Of a stretch of 64,000 nucleotides of DNA, positions 8,217 to 15,071 are shown in pieces (position 1 is the stretch's first letter; each line of letters starts with the position of its first letter). A model generated the notes under the pieces. That model was not told where the DNA came from. It saw only the letters and a program-made list of their open reading frames with translations, and ran no database searches. Source of the DNA: VRUE01 sp963704505 (lineage in GTDB: Bacteria > Actinomycetota > Thermoleophilia > Solirubrobacterales > 70-9); the NCBI GenBank assembly GCA_963704505.1, contig OY969912.1, positions 2,046,001 to 2,110,000 on the forward strand. Reading direction: 5' to 3'. Both the position numbers and the translations under genes were made by a program.

Positions 8217-8290
8217 GCGGCTGTAGCTCAGCTGGCTAGAGCGTCTGCTTGCCATGCAGAAGGTCGTCGGTTCGAATCCGATCAGCCGCT
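8217..8290 (+). tRNA. tRNA-Gly (anticodon GCC)
   Basis: A 74-base cloverleaf. The acceptor arm GCGGCTG (8217-8223) pairs with CAGCCGC (8283-8289), with discriminator T. The anticodon stem TCTGC/GCAGA encloses the loop TTGCCAT, giving U33 and anticodon GCC. The T-arm contains GGTTCGAATCC. The CCA end is not encoded. An intrinsic terminator follows 10 bases later. Confidence 0.96.
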
Positions 8291-8297
8291 TCACAAG

Positions 8298-8321
8298 AAA
8301 GCCCCGCTCCGGCGGGGCTTT
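8298..8321 (+). terminator. Intrinsic terminator after tRNA-Gly
   Basis: The stem GCCCCGC (8301-8307) pairs with GCGGGGC (8312-8318) around a 4-base loop, extended by AAA/TTT on the flanks and followed by a short T-rich run. It would end tRNA-Gly transcription. Confidence 0.85.
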
Positions 8322-8394
8322 CGCGTTCTCGGTCCGCTCCCGGTGATGATTCACACAGAGGCGTCTTATTCCGGCTTAAGGTAGCCGTGGGAGC

Positions 8395-9012
8395 GTGGAG
8401 ATCGTGGATTGGCCCGTCCTGCATGCACTAAACGATTTCCTCTTTCACCACGACCAGGTGGAGGACCCCTTGCTTTTCTATGTGAACGCCTCCGAGATGT
8501 TGTTCATCGCGACTCTGGCCGTCATATTTTTGCTCGCCCACGGGCGGCGCCATGTCGAATGGCAGCGGGCGTCGGTAGCGGCGGTTCTCAGCGCCGGCAT
8601 TGGTCTGGCATTCGCAAAGGTCATTTCGGAACTGGTCGATCGCGCTCGCCCGTTCGTCGCCGATCCGCACAGCGTCCACCTTTTCTCCAGCCACGCATCT
8701 GACTCCGGATTTCCCAGCGATCACGCCACGGCTGCATTTGCCATTGCCACGGCGATCCTGCTGCGCAAGAAGCGCGCCGGCGTATTCGCCCTGGCTGCCG
8801 CCGCTGTGCTTGCAGTCGGTCGAGTCGCCCTTGGCGTCCACTATCCCAGCGACGTGCTCGCCGGTGCGGCGCTTGGAGCCGCATCGGCGCTTTCCCTCTG
8901 GACTCCGGTTGTCCGCCGGAGAGTCGATGCCGTCGCCGACCTGCTCGGGAGGGGACGGGATCAAGCGATGGCGTGGAGCGCTGGTCAGGCGGGGATCGCC
9001 TGGCGACCCTAG
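8395..9012 (+). CDS. PAP2-family membrane phosphatase (undecaprenyl-diphosphatase-like)
   Basis: A 205-residue integral membrane protein from GTG 8395 with about five hydrophobic spans. The three phosphatase motifs are visible: LVDRARPF (reduced KxxxxxxRP), SGFPSDHATA, and GRVALGVHYPSDVLAG with its catalytic His. The family dephosphorylates lipid phosphates such as undecaprenyl diphosphate or phosphatidate on the outer membrane face. The Lys of motif 1 is not obvious. It stands alone, 77 bases after the terminator. Confidence 0.87.
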   Translation: MEIVDWPVLHALNDFLFHHDQVEDPLLFYVNASEMLFIATLAVIFLLAHGRRHVEWQRASVAAVLSAGIGLAFAKVISELVDRARPFVADPHSVHLFSSHASDSGFPSDHATAAFAIATAILLRKKRAGVFALAAAAVLAVGRVALGVHYPSDVLAGAALGAASALSLWTPVVRRRVDAVADLLGRGRDQAMAWSAGQAGIAWRP

Positions 9013-9267
9013 CCCCGAAGTACGGGACACCGTTCTCTCGTTGTTTCGTGGCCGCGGCGCAGGCCAAGAAGGAAGCGGTTCAGAGCTAGCCCGGAGTCTG
9101 CGCTCTCAAAGTTGGCCCTGACAGACCCGGGCCGTTTCGTTTGAGGGGCAAAGGGTAAGAAAGCCCGACTGGTTGCTGAGGAGTGGCTTTGCGTCGCACG
9201 GCTCACGGAGCTCTAGGGCTACGCAGGCCGACCAAATTGTCGGTTGCCCAATCGAGAGGAGAAATCT
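9013..9267. other. Intergenic region holding a promoter
   Basis: These 255 bases have no convincing coding frame, tRNA or repeat. They are the least GC-rich stretch nearby. The one clear signal is the sigma-B-like promoter at 9134-9158. Confidence 0.5.
9134..9158 (+). promoter_or_regulatory. Sigma-B/sigma-F-like stress promoter
   Basis: GTTT (9134-9137) and GGGTAA (9153-9158) are separated by 15 bases. This matches the general-stress consensus of Gram-positive sigma-B/F factors (GTTT, 14-16 bases, GGGTAT/A). It lies 110 bases before the first gene of the small-membrane-protein cluster on the same strand. Identified by eye from consensus; no expression evidence. Confidence 0.55.
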
Positions 9268-9642
9268 ATGTCCGTCGTGCTGATCGTCGTCGTGGTCGTG
9301 GTGGCGCTGATTCTGGTCGCGATCGTGGTCAGCCGTCGAGCGGCCGCCCGCCGCAAGCTCGAGAGGCAACGCCAAGCCGAGAAAGCCGATGCTCACCGGG
9401 ATGAGGCCCAGGCCCGTGCGGCGAAAGCGAACGAGCAATCAGAGGAGGAGAGCGCAAAGCGAGCCGAGGCAGCTGACGCCGCGCAGGAGGCCGAGCGCCA
9501 CGCCCGTATTGCCGAGGAGAAGCGGACCCACGCAGATCGATTGGCGAGCGAGTCAGAGAGTGCAAGCGAGCGGGTCGAGCGCGAGCGCGATCAGGCCCGC
9601 GTCCACTCCCGCAAGGCCGACGAGATAGAGGAGAACCTGTGA
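9268..9642 (+). CDS. Membrane-anchored coiled-coil protein
   Basis: A 124-residue protein from ATG 9268, preceded by GAGAGGAG. An upstream in-frame start at 9244 would put a basic stretch before the helix and lacks a ribosome site. Residues 2-22 are a strongly hydrophobic helix (VVLIVVVVVVALILVAIVV). The rest is a continuous charged Ala/Glu/Arg/Lys helix that should form a cytosolic coiled coil. Function unknown. It heads a run of small envelope-related genes and is the first gene after the stress-type promoter. Confidence 0.75.
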   Translation: MSVVLIVVVVVVALILVAIVVSRRAAARRKLERQRQAEKADAHRDEAQARAAKANEQSEEESAKRAEAADAAQEAERHARIAEEKRTHADRLASESESASERVERERDQARVHSRKADEIEENL

Positions 9643-9709
9643 GCCCGGGACCGCTCGAGCGATCGCCGTCCTTCATCCCACCCACAAGTCCAACCAAAGG
9701 AGCCCCCGC

Positions 9710-9784
9710 ATGACCATCGTAGGAATCCTCATCGTCATCGTCCTGATCCTGCTCGCCATCTACCTCTTCCGCCGGGTCGCGTAG
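9710..9784 (+). CDS. 24-residue single-span membrane peptide (paralogue of 1736-1810)
   Basis: ATG 9710-9712 to TAG 9782-9784, with AAAGGAG 7 bases upstream. The product is one hydrophobic helix (MTIVGILIVIVLILLAIYLF) with a short basic tail (RRVA). It has the same length and almost the same residues as the peptide at 1736-1810, differing mainly by Ile/Val/Leu swaps. It sits between the coiled-coil protein and the DUF6458 gene, all on one strand with gaps of 67 and 12 bases. Confidence 0.75.
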   Translation: MTIVGILIVIVLILLAIYLFRRVA

Positions 9785-9796
9785 AGGGGTGGGGCG

Positions 9797-10060
9797 ATGA
9801 CTTTCGCAGGCAGCATCTTCCTGATCGCGGTCGGGGCGATCCTTCGGTTCGCCACGCACCTCCATGTCAAGGGGTTTGACCTTCGGACGATCGGTCTGAT
9901 CCTGATGATCGCGGGTGTCGTCGGCCTGGTCGTCGCGTTTTGGCAATCAGCCATGTGGTCCCGGCGCTCACGGCGCTCGGAAGTCCTGGTCGACGACCGC
10001 CGGGCCGTCGATCCGCAGCAGCCCCAGGCAGGGGAGTTCCGAGACCCTCCGGCCTACTGA
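9797..10060 (+). CDS. DUF6458-family small membrane protein
   Basis: An 87-residue protein with two hydrophobic helices (about 3-18 and 30-50). The N-terminal TFAGSIFLIAVGAILRFA and the following DLRTIGLILMIAGVVGLV match the actinobacterial DUF6458 pattern as I know it. The C-terminal 35 residues are polar and Arg/Pro-rich and probably cytosolic. Function unknown. It starts 12 bases after the 24-residue peptide gene, so the two are likely co-transcribed. Confidence 0.75.
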   Translation: MTFAGSIFLIAVGAILRFATHLHVKGFDLRTIGLILMIAGVVGLVVAFWQSAMWSRRSRRSEVLVDDRRAVDPQQPQAGEFRDPPAY

Positions 10061-10224
10061 AAACGTTCGGCGATGGCGGGTGAGGAGGGCGTTATGACAC
10101 CCCTCACTGTTCACGCAAATTGGGTTTTGCAACGCAGGTAACAGGTAGTACGAACGAACGGGTTTCGGACTCAGGGCTGATCAGGAGCACTCCGAACGCC
10201 AGGTCTACACAGGAGAGGCACGAT
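10061..10224. other. Short intergenic region
   Basis: No coding frame, RNA gene or clear terminator seen. A strong ribosome site (AGGAGAGG) for the next gene lies at its end. Confidence 0.4.
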
Positions 10225-10761
10225 ATGGCTGAGGCGAAAACGAAAAAAGCCAAAAAAGCGAAACGAGCCAGTCCGGCGAAAGCGAAAAAAGCGGCAGGCT
10301 CGAAACGAAGCAAACCGAAAGCCGCGAGCTCCCGTGCCAAAGCGGGCAGCCGCGCAAAAGGATCCCGAAGCCGGTCTAAGTCGGGTCCGGTCAAAGCGAC
10401 CGGCGAGGCGATCGGAAACGTCGGCAAGGACGCCGGCCAGGCGACCGGTGAGGCGGTTCGCAAGGCTCGGATCCCGCTTCTCGCGGGAGGGGCGGCGCTG
10501 GCGGGAACCGTCGGAGGTGTCGTCCTCGGTGCGACCCGCTCAGGAGGAAAGGTGCTGGGAGTCAAGCTGCCTGCCCCCAAGCGGGTCAAGATCCGCTCGA
10601 AAGACCTCGCCAAGGCGGCGAAAGAGGTCGGGCGCTTCGGCGAGAACGTCGGCGACCTGACGACGGAGCTCAGGAGGACGCGCGAGGGACTCGCCAATGG
10701 CAACGGCAAGCACAACTCGCCGATCGAGGTCCTGCTGAAAGGGCTGACGAATCGCCGCTGA
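10225..10761 (+). CDS. Histone H1-like basic protein with an internal hydrophobic segment
   Basis: A 178-residue protein from ATG 10225, behind a good AGGAGAGG site. Residues 1-60 are a Lys/Ala/Ser/Arg-rich tail of KKAKKAKRASPAKAKK type, like bacterial histone H1-like proteins and HupB tails. A Gly/Ala-rich hydrophobic stretch follows (about 90-112, LLAGGAALAGTVGGVVLG), then an amphipathic C-terminal region. The combination suggests a nucleic-acid or envelope-polymer binding protein that might touch the membrane. No family recognised. The N-terminal tail is rich in A-ending codons (gcgaaa...), unlike its neighbours. Confidence 0.7.
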   Translation: MAEAKTKKAKKAKRASPAKAKKAAGSKRSKPKAASSRAKAGSRAKGSRSRSKSGPVKATGEAIGNVGKDAGQATGEAVRKARIPLLAGGAALAGTVGGVVLGATRSGGKVLGVKLPAPKRVKIRSKDLAKAAKEVGRFGENVGDLTTELRRTREGLANGNGKHNSPIEVLLKGLTNRR

Positions 10762-10847
10762 TCCTGTTCGATAAATGAGAAGGGGGCGCAGGGCTCGGCC
10801 GCGCGATTGATTCTCGGCAGGTTGAGGTTGGTCGTAGCCTGAGCGGC

Positions 10848-11711
10848 ATGGAGCCCTCCTCCCAAGGCCGTGTCGCTGTCGGGCTTGTGCTCGGTTCGAT
10901 CGTTTCGGTCCAGTGTGGAGCGGCGATCGCGACGACGCTCTTCGATGAAGTCGGGCCGGGCGGTGCGGTGCTGCTGCGCTCCTTCTTCGCCGCCGTCGCC
11001 CTCGCCGTCTTCGCGCGCGCCGGGCTGGGCCGGCTCCGCCGCGAGCTGCGCCCAGACGTCGCCGTGTTCGCGATCGCCCTCGCCGGCATGAACCTCTGCT
11101 TCTACGAGTCACTCGACCGGCTGCCGCTCGGGGTCGCCGTGACGCTCGAGTTCATCGGCCCGCTGGGAGTCGCTGTCTTCGGTACTCGGCGGCGCCTCGA
11201 CGTCGTCTGGGGCCTCCTCGCCGGGGTCGGCGTCGTCCTGCTCTCCGAGGGGTCCAGCGGTGGGTCGATCGACGGCCTCGGGGCTGCTCTCGCTCTCGCG
11301 GCGGGCGGGTTCTGGGGCCTCTACATACTCCAGAGCGCCAAAGTAGGCGATGAGCCCGGGCTCGCCGGGCTCGCCGCGGCGGCCGCGATCTCCGCGCTGC
11401 TCGTCGCTCCCTTCGGCCTGATCCAGGGCGGGATCAACCTCGGCGCGCCGGAGGTGCTGGCCGTCGGTCTCGCCGCCGGCCTGCTCAGCTCGGCGATCCC
11501 CTACGCGCTCGAGCTCGAGGCCCTGCGTCGCATCCCCAACGCCGTCTTCGGCGTGCTCATGAGCCTCGAGCCGGCGGTCGCTACGCTGATCGGCTTTCTC
11601 GCCCTCTCTCAGGGTCTCGCCGCTGTCCAGCTGCTCGCGATCGCGCTCGTCGTGATCGCCGGGGCGGGCGCCCTGCGCTCAGCCTCCTCGCCGCCGCCGC
11701 GCGAGGTTTGA
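10848..11711 (+). CDS. EamA/DMT-family exporter, RhtA-like
   Basis: A 287-residue integral membrane protein with about ten hydrophobic spans arranged as two EamA repeats. SIVSVQCGAAIATTLFDEVGPGGAVLLR at the start and GVAVTLEFIGPLGVA in the first repeat are the pattern of RhtA threonine/homoserine exporters. The C-terminal repeat has YALELEALRRIPNAVFGVLMSLEPA. It would export amino acids or related metabolites across the inner membrane; substrate is inferred from family only. It converges on the collagen-like gene. Confidence 0.87.
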   Translation: MEPSSQGRVAVGLVLGSIVSVQCGAAIATTLFDEVGPGGAVLLRSFFAAVALAVFARAGLGRLRRELRPDVAVFAIALAGMNLCFYESLDRLPLGVAVTLEFIGPLGVAVFGTRRRLDVVWGLLAGVGVVLLSEGSSGGSIDGLGAALALAAGGFWGLYILQSAKVGDEPGLAGLAAAAAISALLVAPFGLIQGGINLGAPEVLAVGLAAGLLSSAIPYALELEALRRIPNAVFGVLMSLEPAVATLIGFLALSQGLAAVQLLAIALVVIAGAGALRSASSPPPREV

Positions 11712-11734
11712 ATGTCCCTTGGGCGATGCCCTGG

Positions 11735-12655
11735 CTAGTTGATGCCGTCGACCCTGAGCGCGGTGAGCCTCGTGTGATCTGCGGCGATCGCAAACCCTCC
11801 GCAGTTGATCGTGATGTTCCCCGGGCTGGCGAGGGTGGCGGTGGAGAGGATCGGGACGGTGTCCTCGCTGCCTTCCCCATCGACGGCCTCGTCGATCACC
11901 TGTTGCCCCTGGAGGGTGCAGGTCACCTCCTGGCCGTCTGAGTCGCTGTTTTGCAGCGACATCTGGCCCAGGACCACATAGCTGCCCGCCGGCACCGACA
12001 CTGCCTGCGGGTTGGATCCGTTCGCGGTGTAGGCATGGAGATAACCGCCGACCATGTCGGCGCCGGTGATCGTGCCGTCGGTGATGTCGGCGCTCGTGAC
12101 CTCACCGTCGCCGATGTCATTTGTGCCGACGGTTCCGTTGACGATGTTGCCGCCGAGGATCGTGTTGCCGGCGATGTCGGTGCTGGTGATCGTGCCGTCG
12201 GTGATGTCGGTGCTCGTGACCTCACCGTCGCCGATGTCATTTGTGCCGACGGTGCCGTTGAGGATGTTGCCGCCGAGAATTGCGTTTGCCGCGATCGTCG
12301 GGTTGGGGAAGGTGCCGGCCAACGAGCCTCCGGCCGGACCGGTCGCCGGCCCGCCCTGTGGGCCAGGCGCGCCTTCGAGCCCCCGAGGGCCCTGGAGGCC
12401 CTGGGGACCGGTCGGGCCCGCCGGGAGCTGGCCGGCGGCGAAGTCGTTGGCGAGCAGCGATCGGTCGGCAACTTTCGATGACGTCACGGCGTCGTTGGCG
12501 AGGTCCGAGTTGCGGACGGCACCGGGCTTGATCTGGCCGCTGCCGACGGTGTTGACGCCCATCGCCGCGAACGCCGTGCCGCCGGTCAGGACCAGGAACA
12601 GGGCCAGTGCGCCCATCCACTGGCTGCGCAGCTGTGAGCCGAACGTGCGGAACAT
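11735..12655 (-). CDS. Exported protein with collagen-like and hexapeptide-like repeats
   Basis: About 306 residues from ATG 12655, behind GAGGAGG. The leader ends near GGTAFAAMG. A region with AVTSSKVADRSLL is followed by a short collagen-type run (GPTGPQGLQGPRGLEG). Then come degenerate repeats such as ILGGNILNGTVGTNDIGDGE and ITDGTITSTDIAG, expected to form a beta-helix or stalk. The C-terminal ~90 residues look like a compact beta domain with two Cys. Two DNA copies of the repeat lie exactly 120 bases apart (about 12068-12158 and 12188-12278). It is probably a surface-exposed stalk protein. Confidence 0.75.
   Translation of the reverse strand: MFRTFGSQLRSQWMGALALFLVLTGGTAFAAMGVNTVGSGQIKPGAVRNSDLANDAVTSSKVADRSLLANDFAAGQLPAGPTGPQGLQGPRGLEGAPGPQGGPATGPAGGSLAGTFPNPTIAANAILGGNILNGTVGTNDIGDGEVTSTDITDGTITSTDIAGNTILGGNIVNGTVGTNDIGDGEVTSADITDGTITGADMVGGYLHAYTANGSNPQAVSVPAGSYVVLGQMSLQNSDSDGQEVTCTLQGQQVIDEAVDGEGSEDTVPILSTATLASPGNITINCGGFAIAADHTRLTALRVDGIN
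12068..12278 (-). repeat. Tandem 120-bp coding repeat
   Basis: Two near-identical stretches about 90 bases long start at 12068 and 12188, differing at only a few positions. They encode the GNILNGTVGTNDIGDGEVTS-type repeats of the exported collagen-like protein. The high DNA identity points to recent duplication or gene conversion. Confidence 0.8.
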
Positions 12656-12772
12656 GGGAATCCTCCTCGGTTGGGATGCCCAAGCCACAGCGCGGAGAGC
12701 GAACTCGGCAGGGCGGGATGTCGTGCTTCTACCGTCGCACCATCCGCGGTCCCGAGCAAGCGACCCGGGATC

Positions 12773-14434
12773 TCACCGCCACAGATCCCTGCGCAGGATC
12801 GCGTTGCCGCGCTCGAGCTGGTCGATCGTGGCGCCGGCGACCGAACGCACCCGGGTGTCGCGATTGATGCGGGCCTGGATCTCTCGGTGCGACTTGCCGG
12901 TGCGGCGGGCGACGTCGCCGACCAGGCGCCGGCGCTCGCCGCGCAGTCGCTCACGCGCGGCGTAGGCCGACTCGCGCGCGGGCTCGATGTCTTCCGGCGC
13001 GGCTTTTGGCTTGACGATGGCCGTCGCTCTCTTCGGCTCTGCGTCGGGGTCGTCGGTGGGGAAAAGCTGAAGGGTGGTCTCGCTCATGATCGCCTCGTCC
13101 AGTTCGGCGTCGCCCGAGCTCAGCGCGGCAAAGCGCACGCCCGGCTCGCCCGGGTCGGGCTCCTCCATCTCCTCTTTCTCATCCGCGTCCGGCATCAGTT
13201 CCAGTGCGTGGCGGCGCTCCAGCTCGATCTCACGGGCGAGCGCCTTCAGCCGCGGGTCGGCCGGCATCAGCAGGAAGCTCATCTGGTGGCGCGGCCCCGG
13301 GGTCGCGCGGATGAAGCGACCGACGACCTGGCGGAAGAAGAGCTCGGTCCGGGCCGCCGTCGCGTAGATGCCGACCCGCAGTCTGGGGATGTCGACGCCC
13401 TCCGAGACCATCAGGACCGAGACCATCCAGCGTCGATCGGAGGAGGCGAAATCGGCGATCCGCCTGCTGGCGTCCGGCTCGTCGCTCATCACCAGCTCGG
13501 GTCGCTCCCCGGAGACCGCCTCCAGCCGCGCCGCGACCGCCCGTGCGTGATCCTGATCGGAGGCGATGACCAGGCCGCCCGCATCGGGGTGCCCGCCGGC
13601 GCGCACCTTGCTCAGCCTGGCGTCTCCGTCGCGCAGAACCTCGCCCATCCACTCGCCCTCCGGGAGAAGCGCGGTACGCAGTCGCCGGGCCGCCTCGGTC
13701 GCCGGCAGGGCGAGGTCGAAGTCGGCGCTGCGCACCCGGCCGTCGGAGAGCCATTCCATCTCGCCGTCGTAGGGCAGGAAGGTGATCGGGCGGCAGACCC
13801 GGTCGACCAGCGCCTGTGGGTAGCCATAGGCGTAATCGGCGCGGCTGACGCCGTCGTCGTCGTAGGTGACCCAGGGGATCGCCGAGTTGTCGGAGCGGAA
13901 GGGCGTGCCCGAGAGCAGCAGCCGGAAGCGGGCGTCGTCGAAGGCGCTGCGGGTTCGCAGGCCCCAGGCGGCCTGGTCGCCCATGTGGTGGGGCTCGTCG
14001 GCAATCAGAAGAGTCGGCCGGCGACCGGCGGCCGCCCTGTGCATATCCGGCCCGGCCGCGATCGTCTGGTAGGTGACGGCGACGCCGTGGAAGTCGGTCG
14101 ACTCCTGCCCGTCGGAGTTCGGCCGGTTCGGCTCGAGGTCGATTCCGTAACGGGCCGCGTCACCGGCCCATTGGCGGCAGATGTGGGTGGTAGGGCCGGC
14201 CACGACCACGCGGGAGACGAACCCGGCGCTCAGCATCCGGTGCGCGATGTGCAGGCCGAAGGTGGTCTTGCCCGCGGCCGGCGTGGCCGAGGCCAGGAAG
14301 CTCGAGGACGAGTAGGCCCGGACGGCCTCGGTCGCCTCCTTCTGCCACGAGCGCAGGGGTCGGGATTCGGGCCAGTCCGGAAGCGATCGGGCCCGCGCCC
14401 CGCCGCTGGTCAGTTGCTGAGGGGCGTCGTACAA
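12773..14434 (-). CDS. DEAD/DEAH-box superfamily 2 helicase
   Basis: A 553-residue ATP-dependent nucleic-acid translocase. Motifs in order: a Q-like RSWQKEA, Walker A ATPAAGKTT (about residue 50), DEPHH in place of DEAH (about 147), SGTPFR motif III, and motif VI QVVGRFIRA. A C-terminal basic tail (from about 500) contains a helix-turn-helix-like VGDVARRTGKSHREIQARI. The start is TTG 14434 with no strong ribosome site, so the N terminus is uncertain. The architecture resembles stand-alone actinobacterial helicases linked to repair or phage defence; the role is not determined. No defence partners adjoin it. Confidence 0.88.
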   Translation of the reverse strand: MYDAPQQLTSGGARARSLPDWPESRPLRSWQKEATEAVRAYSSSSFLASATPAAGKTTFGLHIAHRMLSAGFVSRVVVAGPTTHICRQWAGDAARYGIDLEPNRPNSDGQESTDFHGVAVTYQTIAAGPDMHRAAAGRRPTLLIADEPHHMGDQAAWGLRTRSAFDDARFRLLLSGTPFRSDNSAIPWVTYDDDGVSRADYAYGYPQALVDRVCRPITFLPYDGEMEWLSDGRVRSADFDLALPATEAARRLRTALLPEGEWMGEVLRDGDARLSKVRAGGHPDAGGLVIASDQDHARAVAARLEAVSGERPELVMSDEPDASRRIADFASSDRRWMVSVLMVSEGVDIPRLRVGIYATAARTELFFRQVVGRFIRATPGPRHQMSFLLMPADPRLKALAREIELERRHALELMPDADEKEEMEEPDPGEPGVRFAALSSGDAELDEAIMSETTLQLFPTDDPDAEPKRATAIVKPKAAPEDIEPARESAYAARERLRGERRRLVGDVARRTGKSHREIQARINRDTRVRSVAGATIDQLERGNAILRRDLWR

Positions 14435-14494
14435 GGGCGCGGAACAATAGGTTCGCGCGCGGCGGAGGAAGGCGCCGCTCGCCTCTTCTCGCGG

Positions 14495-14926
14495 TCAGGA
14501 CGGTGGGCGCCAGCCTCTGTCCAGGGTCGTCTGGCCGACCTCGATGATGTAGCCGTCGGGGTCGCGGATGTAGCAGCGGATCTCGGTCTCGTGCTGCTTC
14601 GGGGGCGTCAGGAACTCGGCGCCCCGCGCGCTCCACTTCTCGTAGACGGCCTCGATGTCCGCGACCCGGATGTTGAGGAAGCTGCTGACCCGATCGGGGT
14701 CCGGCGGCGTCTCGAGCGTCACCGTCGGCTTGTCGTCGGTCGGGCCGCCGCCGACGTTCATGATGATCCAGGTGTTCGCCAGCGCGACGTAGGTCACCTC
14801 GTCGCCGGCCTCGCCTGAGATGACCGCCTCGCCGCCGAGCACCTCGGTGTAAAAGCGGCGCGAACGCTCGACGTCGTCAGAAACGATGAAGTGGGCGATG
14901 GCCATCTCCTCGTCGATATCGCTCAT
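14495..14926 (-). CDS. VOC-family glyoxalase-like protein
   Basis: A 143-residue single VOC domain from ATG 14926, preceded by a strong GGAGGTCACC site. MAIAHFIVSDDVERSRRFYTEVLGGE is the usual opening and IRDPDGYIIEVGQT the usual ending with the metal-binding Glu. Probably a dimeric enzyme or a bleomycin-type binding protein; substrate unknown. A longer in-frame extension to 15289 lies in the delta-60 gene's promoter and is rejected. Confidence 0.85.
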   Translation of the reverse strand: MSDIDEEMAIAHFIVSDDVERSRRFYTEVLGGEAVISGEAGDEVTYVALANTWIIMNVGGGPTDDKPTVTLETPPDPDRVSSFLNIRVADIEAVYEKWSARGAEFLTPPKQHETEIRCYIRDPDGYIIEVGQTTLDRGWRPPS

Positions 14927-15071
14927 GGTGACCTCCGTTGTCGGCTTGTCCGATGTCCCTCTTATAGCTCGCCCCGCCCTCAGGCGGTCCGGGACCGGAT
15001 CGGAACCTGGATGGCCCTGGCCGTCTACATCGTTTCCCGCTGAACAGGCGCGCACATAAGATCTGGGCTCG

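Noticed and set aside
8217..8290. tRNA-Gly as an integration site
   Set aside because: No repeat of the tRNA 3' end was found downstream in the window and no integrase adjoins it.
12671..14818. Very long open frame (715 codons) on the plus strand across the helicase gene
   Set aside because: It mirrors the helicase on the other strand, has Arg/Gly/Val-rich composition without any domain, and the minus-strand frame has all helicase motifs. GC-rich DNA gives such shadows.
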